A DNA stretch of 64,000 nt from Thelephora terrestris (GCA_015956445.1 WIUZ02000018.1:62001-126000), one strand, 5' to 3'. Positions 9,993 to 21,972 are shown, counted from the stretch's first letter. Numbers and translations are program-made. The notes: generated by a model from the letters alone, not told the origin.

Positions 9993-11845
9993 ATGCGTTC
10001 AACCGCCGCGCCCCCTTCGGGTCAACGACCCCTTCCCCCAGTCCCGCCCAAGGAGGAAGAAGGTATCGATTCTGCCAAGTCCGTGAACGAGAATAAGGTC
10101 GCCAAGCCAAAGGCCTGGCTCAACTCTCTATCCGCATTTTTCAAAACCCTTTGGGCTCGAGTCGCCAATTTCTGGGCGGAGAGGGGCGATTATGCTCAGC
10201 CCGCGAGCGCAAATCAGATCGTCAGGCCAAAGGTCCGGTTCGATTCACGATGGGTGTTCTTCATTACTTTTGTGGCACGATTCGTCAGTGCTTGGACGAA
10301 GAAGTTCGCTCTCAGTCTGCTAACTGGCCAGCTCGTGTCGTTGTGTCTCGCCTGTGCGACTGTTACGTCCAACGAACTTGTCGTTCGTGGGTGGGTTTTG
10401 CCGATAACTCAGACATTCTTCTTGTGAGTATGGGGCCGTTTTTTTCTTCCATTCTATGACCATTTCTTCCATAGGTACTTCTCTTTGTTCGTCGTATACA
10501 CACCATACACGATTTACAAATGTAAGTGGGGTTAGAGAACGTGATAGTGGTCGACTAACCTCCGAATTACAGACGGATTCGCCGGGTGGGGCAAGCTGAT
10601 ACTGCATGATGGCTGGAAATGTGGGTAGGGCTCTTGTTTGCAAATTTTCCCCTCTGATAGATCCTTAGATTTCATTTTGGCCTCGTGCGACGTGGAGGGA
10701 AATTTCCTTGCGATGAGGTCATACCAATACGCCGACCCAATCTCTCTTTCGTTGCTCTATGCGTGGGTTTTTTCCCTCCTTTTTTGGTTGGAGGCTTCCC
10801 CACTAAATTTCGCTCTCGACAGCTGGACGATCCCGTCCTGCACGTTCTTTTGTTGGGTGCTTATGCGGAAGAAGTACTTGTTGAGCCAGTTTGTTGTACT
10901 GTGTTTTGCCTGCTTTACCGTCATTTATTTCGGGCACTGACGATCACCACCCACGTTAGGGAACCCTGACATGTATTTGCGGCCTCGGAATGCTCGTGGG
11001 ATCCAATCTCCTAAGTGGTGTGATCCTGTGGCAACCGGTGGATGAGGTCAAAGGTGACCTGTTTATGGTCGCTGGAGCGACGTTGTATGGATTAAGTTAG
11101 TCTGAATCCCTCAGTTCGCCCGAAGCACTCGCTGCTGACAGTCGTTCCACTAGACAACGCTGCCGAAGAATTCTTCGTGCGCCAGTCGCCGTTGTATGAG
11201 GTTTTGGGACAACTCGGGATGTGGGGTACCCTCATCAACGCTATCCAAGCAGCTGGACTCGAGCACCGCGACATGAAAACCTCCACCTGGAATGGTGCAA
11301 CTGGTGATCTCCCTTCCGCCCTTTCGTCAGCTCGTGGACTGAACATATTTGTTGAGGGGGGTTGTTGGTGGCTTGGACCGCCGCGATGTTCATCTTTTAC
11401 ACGATGACCCCGATCCTATACCGGATGGCGACCTCGGTGTTTTATAACCTGAACTTGCTCTCTACAGGCTTCTTCGGTCTCCTGTTCGGTGAGTGAAGTT
11501 AGCTCCTCTGCTTGTGTAGCAACCTTCTGATCGTTCTCATAGGTTTGTTCTTATTCGTACGTCCAGCGACAACACCTTGCGTGCACGTACCCCCGATAAT
11601 CATATGGGCTTACAGAACTATCCGCCGTTCCCGTTATACTTTGTGGCGTACCCCGTCATCATTTTCGGCTTGACTTTTTACTTCTGGTCGACTTCGCGTG
11701 AGTCGGGTGTTAGTGTTACAATGCTTTGACAATCCCTAACGCTGAGAACGTTCTCAGCCGAGTATGAAGGAAAGGTCGACCCTCAAATACCCTCGTATAT
11801 CAAGACGACGAACGGCGAACAAACCACTCCAGGGAACCAGGCGTA
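9993..11845 (+). CDS. SLC35F1/F2-type membrane carrier (DMT superfamily)
   Basis: Eleven exons: 9993-10423, 10475-10521, 10573-10620, 10669-10762, 10823-10892, 10960-11095, 11154-11303, 11357-11488, 11543-11556, 11616-11698, 11758-11845. They sum in frame to 430 residues. The first ~80 residues are Pro/Lys-rich and cytosolic-looking; then about ten hydrophobic helices follow. Family landmarks of SLC35F1/F2 (DUF914) are present: DVEGNFLAMRSYQYAD, AWTIPSCTFFCW, KGDLFMVAGATLYG followed by NNAAEEFFVRQSPLYE, and the final helix before an EYEGK-type tail. The family belongs to the drug/metabolite transporter superfamily; substrates in fungi are not established. The donor of exon 5 is the least certain junction. 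No disruption is seen, so the gene looks functional. Confidence 0.88.
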
Positions 11846-13630
11846 GAAGTGCTTTATCCGAGGTTCATAGTGTAATTATACTTTTGGGTTCGATTTCATA
11901 CTCTATGCTTCTCTAGTTTTCCATTGGTCACAAGTTCTCTTGATTGGGTTCGGTTCTTCAAAGTGGTATATATTAGACAAAGTTATAGAGATACACCTGG
12001 GGGGTCAGGCAGTTGGCCCTCGGGGACAGAGGGAGGCGCAAATTTTATCATTTTGTGGATAGGGTCCACAGAAGCCGAATGGATATCTGGGGGATTTGAA
12101 CATGGACCAGAACGGACCACCAGAGATTTGCATTTGATCGGAGACATAGCATGGGCGAACGGACTTGGGAACCTTTAGAGCGGAAGACTTCCTCACCGAC
12201 GCGGGATCAAGAATGGACCCAGGGGCTCGCGGGTCCCCACCGTTTTGAGTCTCGCTGACCGATGTTCAGACGCCGACCGAAGATGCAAACACAATGGCCC
12301 CGTATAGTCTCTGACTGAGTCACGATCCATCCAGAGTGCCCATCGTCGGGCGACTTTCGGAGAGATAGAGGATGTGGGTTAGACGGTAGCGAAGATGAAG
12401 GAAGGCCTTGATAAAGACCCACTTCAATTCGTGAGTTTACCCCATCTACGACTGATTTCCCGGTGGGGGTGCCATCTCGTGCACAAGGTCACCCTCTGTA
12501 CTGTTGGCGTCCTGAACAAGTTTCCGTTCCAGATAACTGTTCTCGTATTCCGAATGGGGGCTTCGAGCGACTTTGAGGCCGTGCAGCGGTGATATCATAA
12601 GAATGGGAGGTGAAGCAACTTGTGGCGTTTGGGGATTCGAAACGTACGCGATCCCGAGATGGCTCTGGTAGCCCTTGGTCTGCATGGAGATGGCTTGGTT
12701 CTGCGTGGCGCTTGAGGGATAAGAGGGGGTAATAGAAATCTTCTGGACACCGACGAGGAGGGCCAGAAGGTTGCGTGGTGACCTGTGGTCCAGAGAATCC
12801 TGGGCCTGGAGCTGAAGTGCGCGGGTCCCCAGGTGACTCTGGGAAGTCGCCCCAAGACTTTTGGGAGGTGGACTTGCGTTCCTGGTTTGGCGCGGGGCAA
12901 TTGGAGGAATGCGAGGAGGACTGGCGGTGGTCGTCGATGCCGTAGTAGTCGCAGATGAATTGGGGCCACCCTCTGTTATTTATCAGCGGCCCTGTAAAAT
13001 ACTCGCTCAAACCCACGCACGTTAAGATTTTCTGTGAAACTGCCGCGTGGACGGGACCTAGGCGCCACCTAACGGGAATCGGGCTGCTGCCTCGCGTTCG
13101 GTGATCAGCCCGAGGGAGAAGGCGGCGTGAAACTAGACGAAGAGGACTCACCCCCTTGCCCAGACTTGACGAAGTATGTGATTCGCATCCCAGCCACTCA
13201 AGTCCCCGTTGGGTTAGGAAGATCATCGTTCTCGACACCTTTGCTGGAAGGAATTACGCCCTTCGCCCAGACCTTAAAGCCAAGTAACCAGGTCTACCTT
13301 CGGGTAAAGTGAAGAACGATGAGACTGCCGGAGTGGTCTTCTGGCTCCCGTTCTACTGGAAAGTGCCATTCCGGACTCGTCAGGGGAGTGGGATTGGGTA
13401 GCTTGATCGAATTGTAAGGGAAGGCGAGGGCGAGACAAAAAAGACCAGGGGTCGCCGGCCACGTGTTGTTCTCGCAAGGTCAAGGTACTTGTCAACCGTA
13501 CTGTGACAAGAAGGGGAGAGCTTTGAAATCAAAGACGAGAGCGTGTTGTTACAACGGGAAGGTTTACTATAGTCCCATCGACGGTCAGAGAGAAAATCGA
13601 GCACTTGGTGTCGATCGAGTCTTCGGCTCC
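11846..13630. other. Intergenic region with an unassigned minus-strand frame
   Basis: A minus-strand frame at 12489-13238 is Pro/Ser/Arg-rich and open for about 250 codons, with a possible acceptor just before its more protein-like part at about 12970. It has no motif I recognise, and the alternative frame is open almost as long, so it may be chance in GC-rich DNA. The rest of the stretch shows nothing identifiable. Confidence 0.25.
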
Positions 13631-14885
13631 GTTCACCCGTTCCGTTCACCTCCCTCGGCCTCAAGTCCAGCTCACTTCACAGTTCGGAAACGAATCGACG
13701 ACGCGGCTCCCATTCTTGACAGAAGTTGGAAAGGCATTCCGATCTATGGGAGATAGGAAATCCAGGATTCACCCAACTATGCACCCGAAATACGCTCGCA
13801 GACGCTGAAAGGCTGAAAAACACCCATCCTCGAGAGCTGGGTCGAGACTTATCTCACGTAAATAATCTGGGCTGAGCAAACGAATTTGGGATGAAGACGG
13901 AGACAATGAAGAGTGGGCGCCCCATTTCGTGAACCTCACGTGTTTTCTTCGAAAGGATGAGGTTGAAGCGCGGCTGGTGACGAAGTTAACGGTATACTGG
14001 GTGAGAGGTCAATTTGGCAGGGAACGGATATGCTACCTTCATGGATTCGAAGGTACGCCCGAGCACGCACACTGGGAAATGGACATCCGAACCTGATTCA
14101 TATCGCAACTGTTCGTGTTCAATATGACGGTGAGGTCGGCCCCACTCTAGTCATTGTGCGCTCGATCTCGGAGGCTCCGAAGAGGAATCAAAGGTGGAAC
14201 CTACGCCCAGTCTCCCAGAACCAAATCACGAAGCATAAGGAAAAAGATTTGGCCCACCCAACGACTTTTCCAAAGTTCCCACAACACCACCCACGACCGG
14301 CCCGTCCCACCGTGGCGAAGGGAGGCAAACGTTCACAAGATGGACCGCACCGAGGTACCGGGAACTCCGACTCCCATTCCATCCATCCCTGAAAATTCCT
14401 CGATTCCCACGCCGATAATCATCTCTTTCACTTCGCATCCTCTACTCGCCGATTCCTCTCGATTCCTTTGTGCTCTGGATGGCCAACCTGTCCCATCCGA
14501 TTGCTGGATCCCACCTACAGCCCTTGTGATGAGTGCGGTCGGTCTCCGGCCATTCACGACCTTTGGCAGATGTGAATGTGCCCTCCTCTCTTGTGGATGG
14601 TGTCCGGTGCGGGTTGCTGTTGCCATTAAAGTCTCAAAGCCGCCGTTGATTTGACCATATGCGATTCAATGATTTCTTTGTCGGTATTTAGAAAACCCGA
14701 GGTGGTCCCATCTAGACCCCGCTGTACGTACTCTGAAAGACTGCGTCCCCGTATAAATATCATGTGCTCTCATGGATCACATCCCAACCCATGCGCTGTT
14801 CAGACGAGGAGCCAAAAGTCCAAGAAAAAGAAAAGGAGATCAGAGCATACGGTGAGATGATTTATTTAAAGGAAAGTCCGGGTGT

Positions 14886-16444
14886 CTATTCCGTATTTAC
14901 AAGAAACCCCCCTTCTAATGCTGAGGTCTGAGGATCTGGCTCGTTGGAAACTGGTGGTGGGGGAGGATACCGAACCTGCAGGTCCTCCAAAACTGTAAAG
15001 TATGCAGGTAAGCGGATTGTCGATGAGTGGTCACGCCCATACTCACCTTCCTTGAGCAGCGCCGGACGCACCCAATCCTTCTGCGACTTCTGGCCCCGCG
15101 TTACCAAGTTGTCCCCCGGCACTTGGTAGTACTGGCTCAACTCCCCCATCAGCGTGCGCTCCACGTTTCGCCTCTCCCACTCGATTTTGGCGTGCTCGTT
15201 GTCTTCCGGGCACGGCTGAACCACGCCTGTTTTAAGGCGTGGGTGCATGTACACCTCCGTCCTGATTGTCCTGATGTACTCTCGCGCCTCTGCATCACAA
15301 CCGATGTCAGGTGCGTCATTTCGTGTCGTGAGGGATGTACTTACCCCACAGCGCCTCAGCATTGGTTGGCCTGGACGGTAGGTTCTTCCAGTGCTGAACG
15401 AAGTCACCTAACTTGCGGAAGTCGCTTTGCTCCCTCTTGCGACCTCCACGGGGTACTCCCTCGCCATTCGGGAGCCTCTTGCGCCTGCACCTCTGCTTCT
15501 GATACCGAAATGACCAATCAGTTACATGAGGGATACGAGAACCGGTAAAAAATCACTTACCGGCGCCTCTTCTTCTTCTGTAAAGGGTTGTTCATTGTTG
15601 GCGTCAGCCTTCGCCTCGGGTATCAACCCCCCGGTGGGTTCTGGTGTTGGCGAACCAACGTACGCTACCTGCGGAAGCGTGATCGTCGACGGACCCGCTT
15701 CCGCGTTCCGTTGCTCGGGTTCCCGAGCGCGAGATGTTCCATATGGCTGGAATCGCCGCGTGGAACTCTGTCCAGTCCTGCTCGGACCAGACATCGACTG
15801 GTTTGTAGTAGGCACGTTCTATTTTGATAAGACGTCAACAAGAGAACGGAAAGAGATCTATGTCTAGCGCTTACCCAGTCGAACGTGCTGGTCGAAGGGC
15901 CGCTCTGGTTTGCTCCCCAGTCACAGAGCGGGACTGTTCGTGATCGGTGAGCATGTGGTTTCAAAGTTGCAAGGAAGAAAATCTTACCGTTAATGGGGGT
16001 AGGGATTATCCTCGACGGGCCAGGAGCCATCGTGGTTCTGGTGGGGAAGGCACCCCAGTCCGAGGAGCCGACCCGGCTGAGGTACGGTTGTTGGCTCTGC
16101 GCAGGCCAACAGCGGTTTGTAAGAGATGGCTGAGAATAGCCATCGAACAATGTGGCTTCGGCCACTGAATCTAGACATTCACGCGTCAGACACGATTTAA
16201 AGGAAACCTTTGAACGGTGCTCACTGAATCCCGCTCCCCCGGGGAGGCTTGGCTGTGAACCGAACGCAGGACCCTGTTGGGTGGCCATGCCCCAACGATC
16301 TGCGGGGATTTCATGAGCTGGGCCACTGAACTGGTCAACTACCGGTGGCTGGTTCAACAGGAACGGGCGCTCGTCCAATCGTACAGCTGCAGATGTGGTG
16401 GTCGGATAGTGGTTAAAGTCTGCTTCGTGATCGTAGAAGGCCAT
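14886..16444 (-). CDS. Family X protein (copy beta), bHLH-like C-terminal part, apparently intact
   Basis: Seven exons on the minus strand: 16444-16225, 16170-15988, 15933-15875, 15818-15561, 15495-15345, 15289-15047, 14992-14886. All introns are GT-AG, summing in frame to 406 residues. The N-terminal half is Pro/Ser/Gln-rich; residues about 215-235 are acidic (EEEEAP); exon 5 opens with a basic KRxRRKR-type patch. Exon 6 has His323-x3-Glu327-x2-Arg330-Arg331 followed by a helix with Glu-Arg, Leu and Tyr-Tyr, then VPGD. Exon 7 adds a VLEDLQVRY helix. The His-Glu-Arg spacing and helix/loop/helix order resemble a bHLH DNA-binding domain, but this is inference; no close family is known to me. 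A TTAAATA box lies about 100 bp upstream of the ATG. Confidence 0.7.
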
Positions 16445-16540
16445 GAGAGCAGAGAAGTACGAGAGCGGTGAAGATATAAGTGGTGGATAAAGTGAGTTGG
16501 GGAGGTGAGGAATAGTCCCTTCCTCCAAAATACCTGTGGC

Positions 16541-16547
16541 TTAAATA
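16541..16547 (-). promoter_or_regulatory. TATA-like box upstream of family X copy beta
   Basis: On the minus strand this reads TATTTAA, 97 bp before the ATG. The same box followed by a shared AGGAAGGGACTATTCCTCAC-type block occurs at the same distance in the copies at 47946 and 55184. That conservation is why I call it regulatory. Confidence 0.45.
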
Positions 16548-18343
16548 CCTTTTAGTCTGTTAGGACGGCGCGGGGATTTGTTTGGTCAAACACAAATTAT
16601 CAGTCCGTGGGGGGCCACCTACTACTATACCATCACTGGAAACTCCGATTGTGACGTTTGGACGTTCGAAGGCATCAATATCGATTGCCAATCGGATAGT
16701 TCTCCTTTGGATTATTCGGGACGTCCACCCGTGTCCGGGATGGACGTGCTGGTTGACGCACCCATGGTGGGTTGTTCACGCTTTGATTTATCAGGATTTT
16801 TTGACCACGGAGCGTGGATTTGAGTGTCCAAGGTCTGATAATCGCGATGGTTACGTAGCACCGCCGGTTTGTGACCCCCCACGGCGGACTTCCACAGATT
16901 GATTGAGATGCAGTCCGAGGTGGTGAGAGTTGATACGGTTCCCTCGCGCGTTCCCTCCTCGCTGGTACAAAATATATTAATGAGTACGTCATTTTTAGTA
17001 GGTGTTTGGGCAAAGGGAATGCGAGGAAGGGATTAAACTAGGAGTGGATCTCGAGAATGGCGGCGGGCGAGGGGACCATGGACTTCGAGATCCGTGCCAG
17101 TCTCCGAGCGCTTTGATCTTCCGGAACGTTAGTACAAACCGCTACAAACCGCCACCTGTCAATCGAAGAAATCGGGCTGTGAATAAAGAAACTCGCTGAT
17201 GGACGACCCGTGAGCACAGCTTCGTTAGAATTTCTGGAAGATTTACCCGGCATACATGGCCTCTCCCTTTGTTTCCCCTCCCGCTCCCGCCCTGAACGCG
17301 TTGTCTATCTTACCAGAATATCAGAACCTTGCCCAATTGTCGGACTCGTCTGCTCCGGTCTGCTTTTTCGACATTCCAAAGAAGTAGCAAGCCGTGAATC
17401 AATTGAAAAAGAGACCGCCCAGTACAGACGCGCGATCGAAAGTAAAAATCTCATCCCCCTTCGTCCTCTCCCACGGTGCCGGTACCGGTACTCATGCACT
17501 CCGCCATTGAACACCCCTGCGACCTCTAAAGAATCGGAAAACCCTTGACGGTGGTAGCGAATCCAGACGGTTCTGCTCAAAGAAACGTGTCTGGGAAGAC
17601 GATGACAAGGGAACTCACGCATGCAAGCACCGTCGAAAGCGGACCCGAACTTGACTCAGGTTACATTCACTCCCGGGTGAGGTTTATCCTGCTCCAGTTA
17701 TTCTGCACTCTCGGATTCGGGGATGAGGACCGTGACGTAGGTGAAGATTTACACTCGCGGACCGGTTCTGATCCATCCCTCAGTGGTGATGGCTCTCAGG
17801 GAACATTCGTCTGATTCCCACCGTCTTCCCCTCAGAATACCTCTCGGATACCTCTGCAACATCAGGCCCAAAGCTCCTACTGAGCGGCAGAGAGATGCGG
17901 CGTTCTCAGCGAGAGCGGAGGTCGAAATTGCGACGGTCGATGGGCGGTGCCGGTTGGTGATCGTGAGCTTGCATTCATCTTCCCTCCTACCTACTGGAAC
18001 TTATAATCATTTGGTAGAATGAAGAGCCCCTACATACGAGCCCACGATATCTAAGCGCTCCGACTCAACGCGTGCCTCCACCCAACTGGAACAAACATCT
18101 TCGACCGTTTCGCTCAAGCACGACCTGCAATCTGTGACCTCTCCCCATTCTTTTCCCCCACCGGAGATGTAGGGATCTTAGGTGAGGAAAGCATGTCACC
18201 TCACGCCGGGTGCGGCTGACTGTCCCCAACAGCTCTGTGTCAGGTTATGTCGAGACCCAGGAACATGAACCGACAGATTGAAACCTCAATACTCTGACGA
18301 CATTGGCCTCCCCGCTTTCAACCCACAGCAGAAAGCCACCACG

Positions 18344-18431
18344 ATGCTGGACGACAAAGATCCTATTGCTGCCGACGCGGATGCGGGCTACCGGTCCTCC
18401 CAATCGCAACTTCCAAGTTCAAAATCTACTT
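18344..18431 (+). pseudogene. BTB/POZ gene remnant, N-terminal piece
   Basis: An ATG opens an MLDDKDPIAADADAGYRSS segment resembling the start of agaric BTB/POZ proteins, in which D-x-D-x-x-L-R-S-S begins the BTB fold. The match breaks off after about 30 codons. A homologous piece lies on the minus strand at about 53250, in the corresponding place of a repeat unit. Confidence 0.45.
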
Positions 18432-18848
18432 CCCCCTCTGAATGTGCCAGAATGGAAACTGGGTTATGGGTAGCGGTTACTTTATAAGTCCTTCCTTCAA
18501 AGGGACAACACAACAACATGATGCAATACCCTTTCCCAGTCGTCAGACAGACACCCCATTGTGGATTAACTGCTCCACCGGGAAGTTTCTTCTTGAACGA
18601 CGTTCAAATCGTGGTTCCCACATCCCGTGAGGGCACATGCGCTAGGTTCAATGCGCCTAGGAACTTTCGAGGGATTGGAATGGCAATCGGCGCGAGATGA
18701 GCTACCTCGGAATGTCCTTTCAAATTGTCGTCTTCACTGGCGGATAGTATATTCCACGAGTCTACCGCCCTGCCACTCAAATATAGGACCTATCGTTTCA
18801 TCAATCCAACAACCCAACATCCCTGCCCTCACAACCAAGACCGCCACA

Positions 18849-19430
18849 ATGTTGAACAACGAAGGATACAACGACAACTTTGACTTCCCTGATGCAGCCA
18901 CCATCTTACGATTCGCAGGTCCTCAAAATCGCGACTTCCGAGTCCAAGCTCATTCTATCCTTCGCCTCACCCGTGTTAGAGGGCACGTTTTCACTTCTCC
19001 GACTGGCGACTGCATCAACCTCAGACGACTCAAGCAAGTTGGACATGACAGAGAGAGATATGTTCGAGGGCTTCGACACTGCTGATGCACTGGATAGTGT
19101 CCCGAGGATGATGTGCCCTTTTGCGTTTCCGCCCCTCGATGGAGACCTTGACACTCTTGTGAAGCGTCTTGTTATCGCACATAAATACGCTTCTGAAGTC
19201 GCATCTCACATCTACGATACACACTCTCAAGAACCGACCCTATCCATTGCCTTGCGGTCTACGCTATCGCTTCTCGATCCAGGTTCGATGGCAGCCTCGT
19301 CCGTCAATATCACGGAAACAACTCAACCCCCCGAAGATTTTAAGTTGCCCGCCAAGGACTGGTCAGAAAGCGCGCAAATATCTGGAAGACGCAGCAGTGA
19401 AAGCCATAATCTGGGGCCGTTTTCCGTATA
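18849..19430 (+). pseudogene. BTB/POZ domain pseudogene with frameshifts
   Basis: The frame from the ATG at 18849 encodes DFPDAATILR and RDFRVQ, the first strands of a BTB domain. The continuation KLILSFASPVLEG is in the next frame, so one base has been gained or lost near 18945. The next frame continues with the DMTE region and the FAFPPLDGDLDTLVKRLVIA region to about 19245. The C-terminal AVYAIASRSRFDGSLV segment is again in another frame. Two frameshifts in a domain otherwise readable end to end show a recently dead BTB gene. BTB proteins usually serve as CUL3 adaptors or transcription cofactors. It lies just outside the distal duplicated block. Confidence 0.7.
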
Positions 19431-19769
19431 CGTAGTTGTGTTAATTGCACAGGAGCGTTTTGCCGGCAGATTGAAGAAGAGAGCTTAAATCGCAGCTTGT
19501 AAAGTTCATCGAGTACACAATTTCCACCAATTGCTATGCTGTCTTCATGAGTAAATCGGGTGTCGAGTCACAGTTTTCGTGATACGAGACCTCGACCACA
19601 CAAATGAGCTACCCGCCTGGAAGTTTCAAGAGTCCATGGCCCGGGAGGAAAAAGGTCCGGGACCCGCTCGAAGGCCGATAGCACCCAAGGTCCGAGTCGG
19701 AGACGCGATCGACTCGTGACATTGACCCACCTCCGCTCAGCACATAATCGCACACACCCCGTCTCCATC

Positions 19770-21249
19770 ATGCCGACCCCTTACGAAAAATCACGCGAAG
19801 AGAACATTGAACGGAACAGGGAGCTTCTAACGTTCCTAGGGCCCGATGAGCTGAAGGCGTATGTTCCTCCGAAGACCACAAAGAAGGACGTGCCCCCTGC
19901 GATGAAGTCACGCAAGCGCAAGTCGCCACTCCCAGAGATGATACCGATCTTGGCGTCAAGGCGGTGAATACGCGTGCAGCTCAGGACATCACGAACACGT
20001 CTGGGGTGCGGAGGAGCGCGAGGAATGCTGGGAAAACGATTGACTACAAGAGTGAGGTAGTACAAGCCCTCCCAGAGCTCGTCTCAGCTGCTGCGAAGAT
20101 CGCGATGAATAGTGAAAGAAGGCTGGTCGCCAGGACCCGTACGTGGATTCCCTGTCAGCTGCCATACAGTCGTTCAACGCGTGGTGTGGCGTAGGAAACA
20201 GTACGGCAGCATTCCTGGGATTGAGGTTGATGAGTGGTGGCCGACCAGGTGCGTCCTTTTCAATTCCCAACCACGCGTAGGCTAAACGCATCTATTCCAG
20301 GGAAGCCTGCAGTGCAGACGCAGTCCATGCGTGAGCGGAGTACACCCTCCAAGTCATATGCGCCGCTGATTTCCGACCCTCTAGGCCTTGGGTCGCCAGA
20401 ATCGCTCCGGGAAAGGATGGTGCGTACTCTATCTGCCTCTCTGGCGGATACGAAGGTGATGTAGATGAAGGATATGCGTTGTGGGTACCCCCCGGTACCC
20501 ACGATCTCACCACGCCTGACGCGTCTCGACCCACGGCACGTACACCGGTTCTGGTGGAAGGGACCTCAAGGGAACCAAGACTGCCCCCCCCCCCCAAAAC
20601 GTCAGTTTTTCCTCCCCTTCTCCCAGTTTTTGTGTCAAACTGAGGAGTCCACGGGCACTTGAGGACAGCGCCCCAGTCATCCGATCTTAGACATTCGACA
20701 ACAACTTTAACAAAGCCCTCAAGGTCAGCGACGTTTCGTGATAGCCTCCCCCACTCGGCTCACACTTCCCACGTATACAAGGTCTCTACCGAGACGGGAA
20801 AGCCAGTCCGCGTCGTTCGCGGATTCAAAAACCGTTCCCAGTACGGTCCCGAAGAAGGGTTAGTTGGCCCTTTGCTGGCGTGCGGTTTTGTGGTTTTGTT
20901 GAAGACTTCACCTTGGTACCGTTACGATGGCCTGTACCAAGTAATAAGCGTAGGTCCAGCACGCAAAACTTATGTGGTACGGAAAGCTCACGATCATAGT
21001 AGGCTTGGACGGAAAGGGGGCTCAGCCCTGGTGGATACCTCGTTTGCAAGTACACTTTCAGGGTGGGATGTCCGACAGAAACCGAAGTTGATCTTCCGGC
21101 TGATGCACCTCTTTCAGCGTTTGCCAAACCAGCCACAGATTCCTACACGCACCCATGATGGTGACTCGGAGATTAACGAAGCAGGAGATGAGGAGGAAAA
21201 TGAGAACTACGAAGTTCGATCGGAAGATGTAGCGGTCGATGAAGATTAG
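19770..21249 (+). pseudogene. YDG/SRA domain protein, frameshifted pseudogene
   Basis: The N-terminal YEKSREENIERNRELL motif and following Pro/Lys-rich linker (to about 19940) are typical of agaric YDG/SRA proteins. A frame change near 19935 precedes the RRSARNAGKTIDYK segment. SRA landmarks follow in pieces: YGSIPGIEVDEWWPTR at about 20205-20250, APGKDGAYSICLSGGYEGD at 20410-20465, TYTGSGGRDLKGTKT at 20540-20580, FDNNFNKALK near 20700, KPVRVVRGFK near 20800, YRYDGLY near 20920 and RLPNQPQIP near 21120. At least three separate frame breaks occur that no GT-AG intron explains. SRA domains bind hemimethylated or methylated DNA (UHRF1 family). The parts are in correct order, so decay was by small lesions. 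Confidence 0.75.
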
Positions 21250-21741
21250 ATACGCGTTATGGATCTTCGACCTCTCGGAACCTTTATGTACGTAGTGACC
21301 CCTTGTTCCAGATACCAGTTATCGCCTGCCCCTTCGCCAACGGACGGGCACGATTGGTGGACTTTCACATCACCAACAACTAAACTGTGGGCTTCAGGGA
21401 AAAGCATGGCATCCCACGCATAGGGTGCGACGGATGGGCGGGCGAAGGTGGGGGCCCCCACAGATTTAGCGCCACCCCTCTTGCACGCATGGACGAGAGG
21501 AGGTTTATGTATGCTTTGTACAATTCAGACGAGGGTACATCGGGACCTAGGCCATCCCTCTCCTTTCACGAATCTGCTCTGGGGTCTCATCGCATAGCCA
21601 GTCCAGCTCTAGGAACAATCCGTTTGTTCAACTACACCTGTTGCAGAAACGGGAGGGAACCAACGCACCTCGTCGTACAAGGCGACACCCCTGCAACACC
21701 TGGTTCAGCGTGGCTTCTGCCGAGAGTGGCGACTCTTTCGT
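21250..21741. other. Intergenic, nothing recognised
   Basis: A plus-strand frame is open from 21387, but only its final part (after 21742) has homology, to a UBR1-like gene. The rest shows no motif. Confidence 0.35.
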
Positions 21742-21972
21742 CGACTGTCCTGGGGCCGTGTAAATGCAAAGTGGGACCATTCAAAAACCTACACACCGTT
21801 TTGGAGCGACTTTCTACTCCAAATTATCCTCAACGGACCTCACAGCATCCTCATCCTCAGGAAATGACAGGAGTTTGGATTATGTGGGGATTCTTCTTCC
21901 TCAACATCGCTTTGAGCACGTTATACACCCTCTCTCTCCCGTTCCTAGCGTAGTGGAAGTAGAACGGATCGA
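21742..21972. pseudogene. UBR1-like fragment with one half inverted
   Basis: Bases 21742-21860 match, in sense orientation on the plus strand, the part of the UBR1-like gene that encodes a VGPFKNLHIVF-type motif (minus strand, about 30190-30100). Bases 21868-21972 match the adjacent part (30205-30310) in antisense orientation. The two halves are neighbours in the source, so this is one UBR1 segment with an inversion breakpoint near 21862. At 21975 it joins the shared F-box 5' flank. It is non-coding debris. Confidence 0.65.

Larger units (their letters stand above)
13630..18260 (-). repeat. Inverted distal copy of the family X / BTB duplicated block
   Basis: This block is, on the minus strand, a diverged copy of the two repeat units at about 44.4-58.1 kb. 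Matches include 14330-14460 versus 57100-57200, the family X exons, 16560-16740 versus 54930-55050, 17045-17110 versus 54530-54600, and 17640-17735 versus 53945-54030. Coding exons match best and flanks are more decayed. The exact ends cannot be fixed by eye. Confidence 0.6.

Noticed and set aside
10638-10969. Two overlapping plus-strand frames of about 100 codons
   Set aside because: They are parts of exons 4 and 5 and an intron of the SLC35F-like gene read through without splicing.
12489-13238. 250-codon minus-strand frame as a confident gene
   Set aside because: It is Pro/Ser/Arg-rich with an overlapping alternative frame of similar quality and no recognisable domain, so it is listed only as part of an unassigned stretch.
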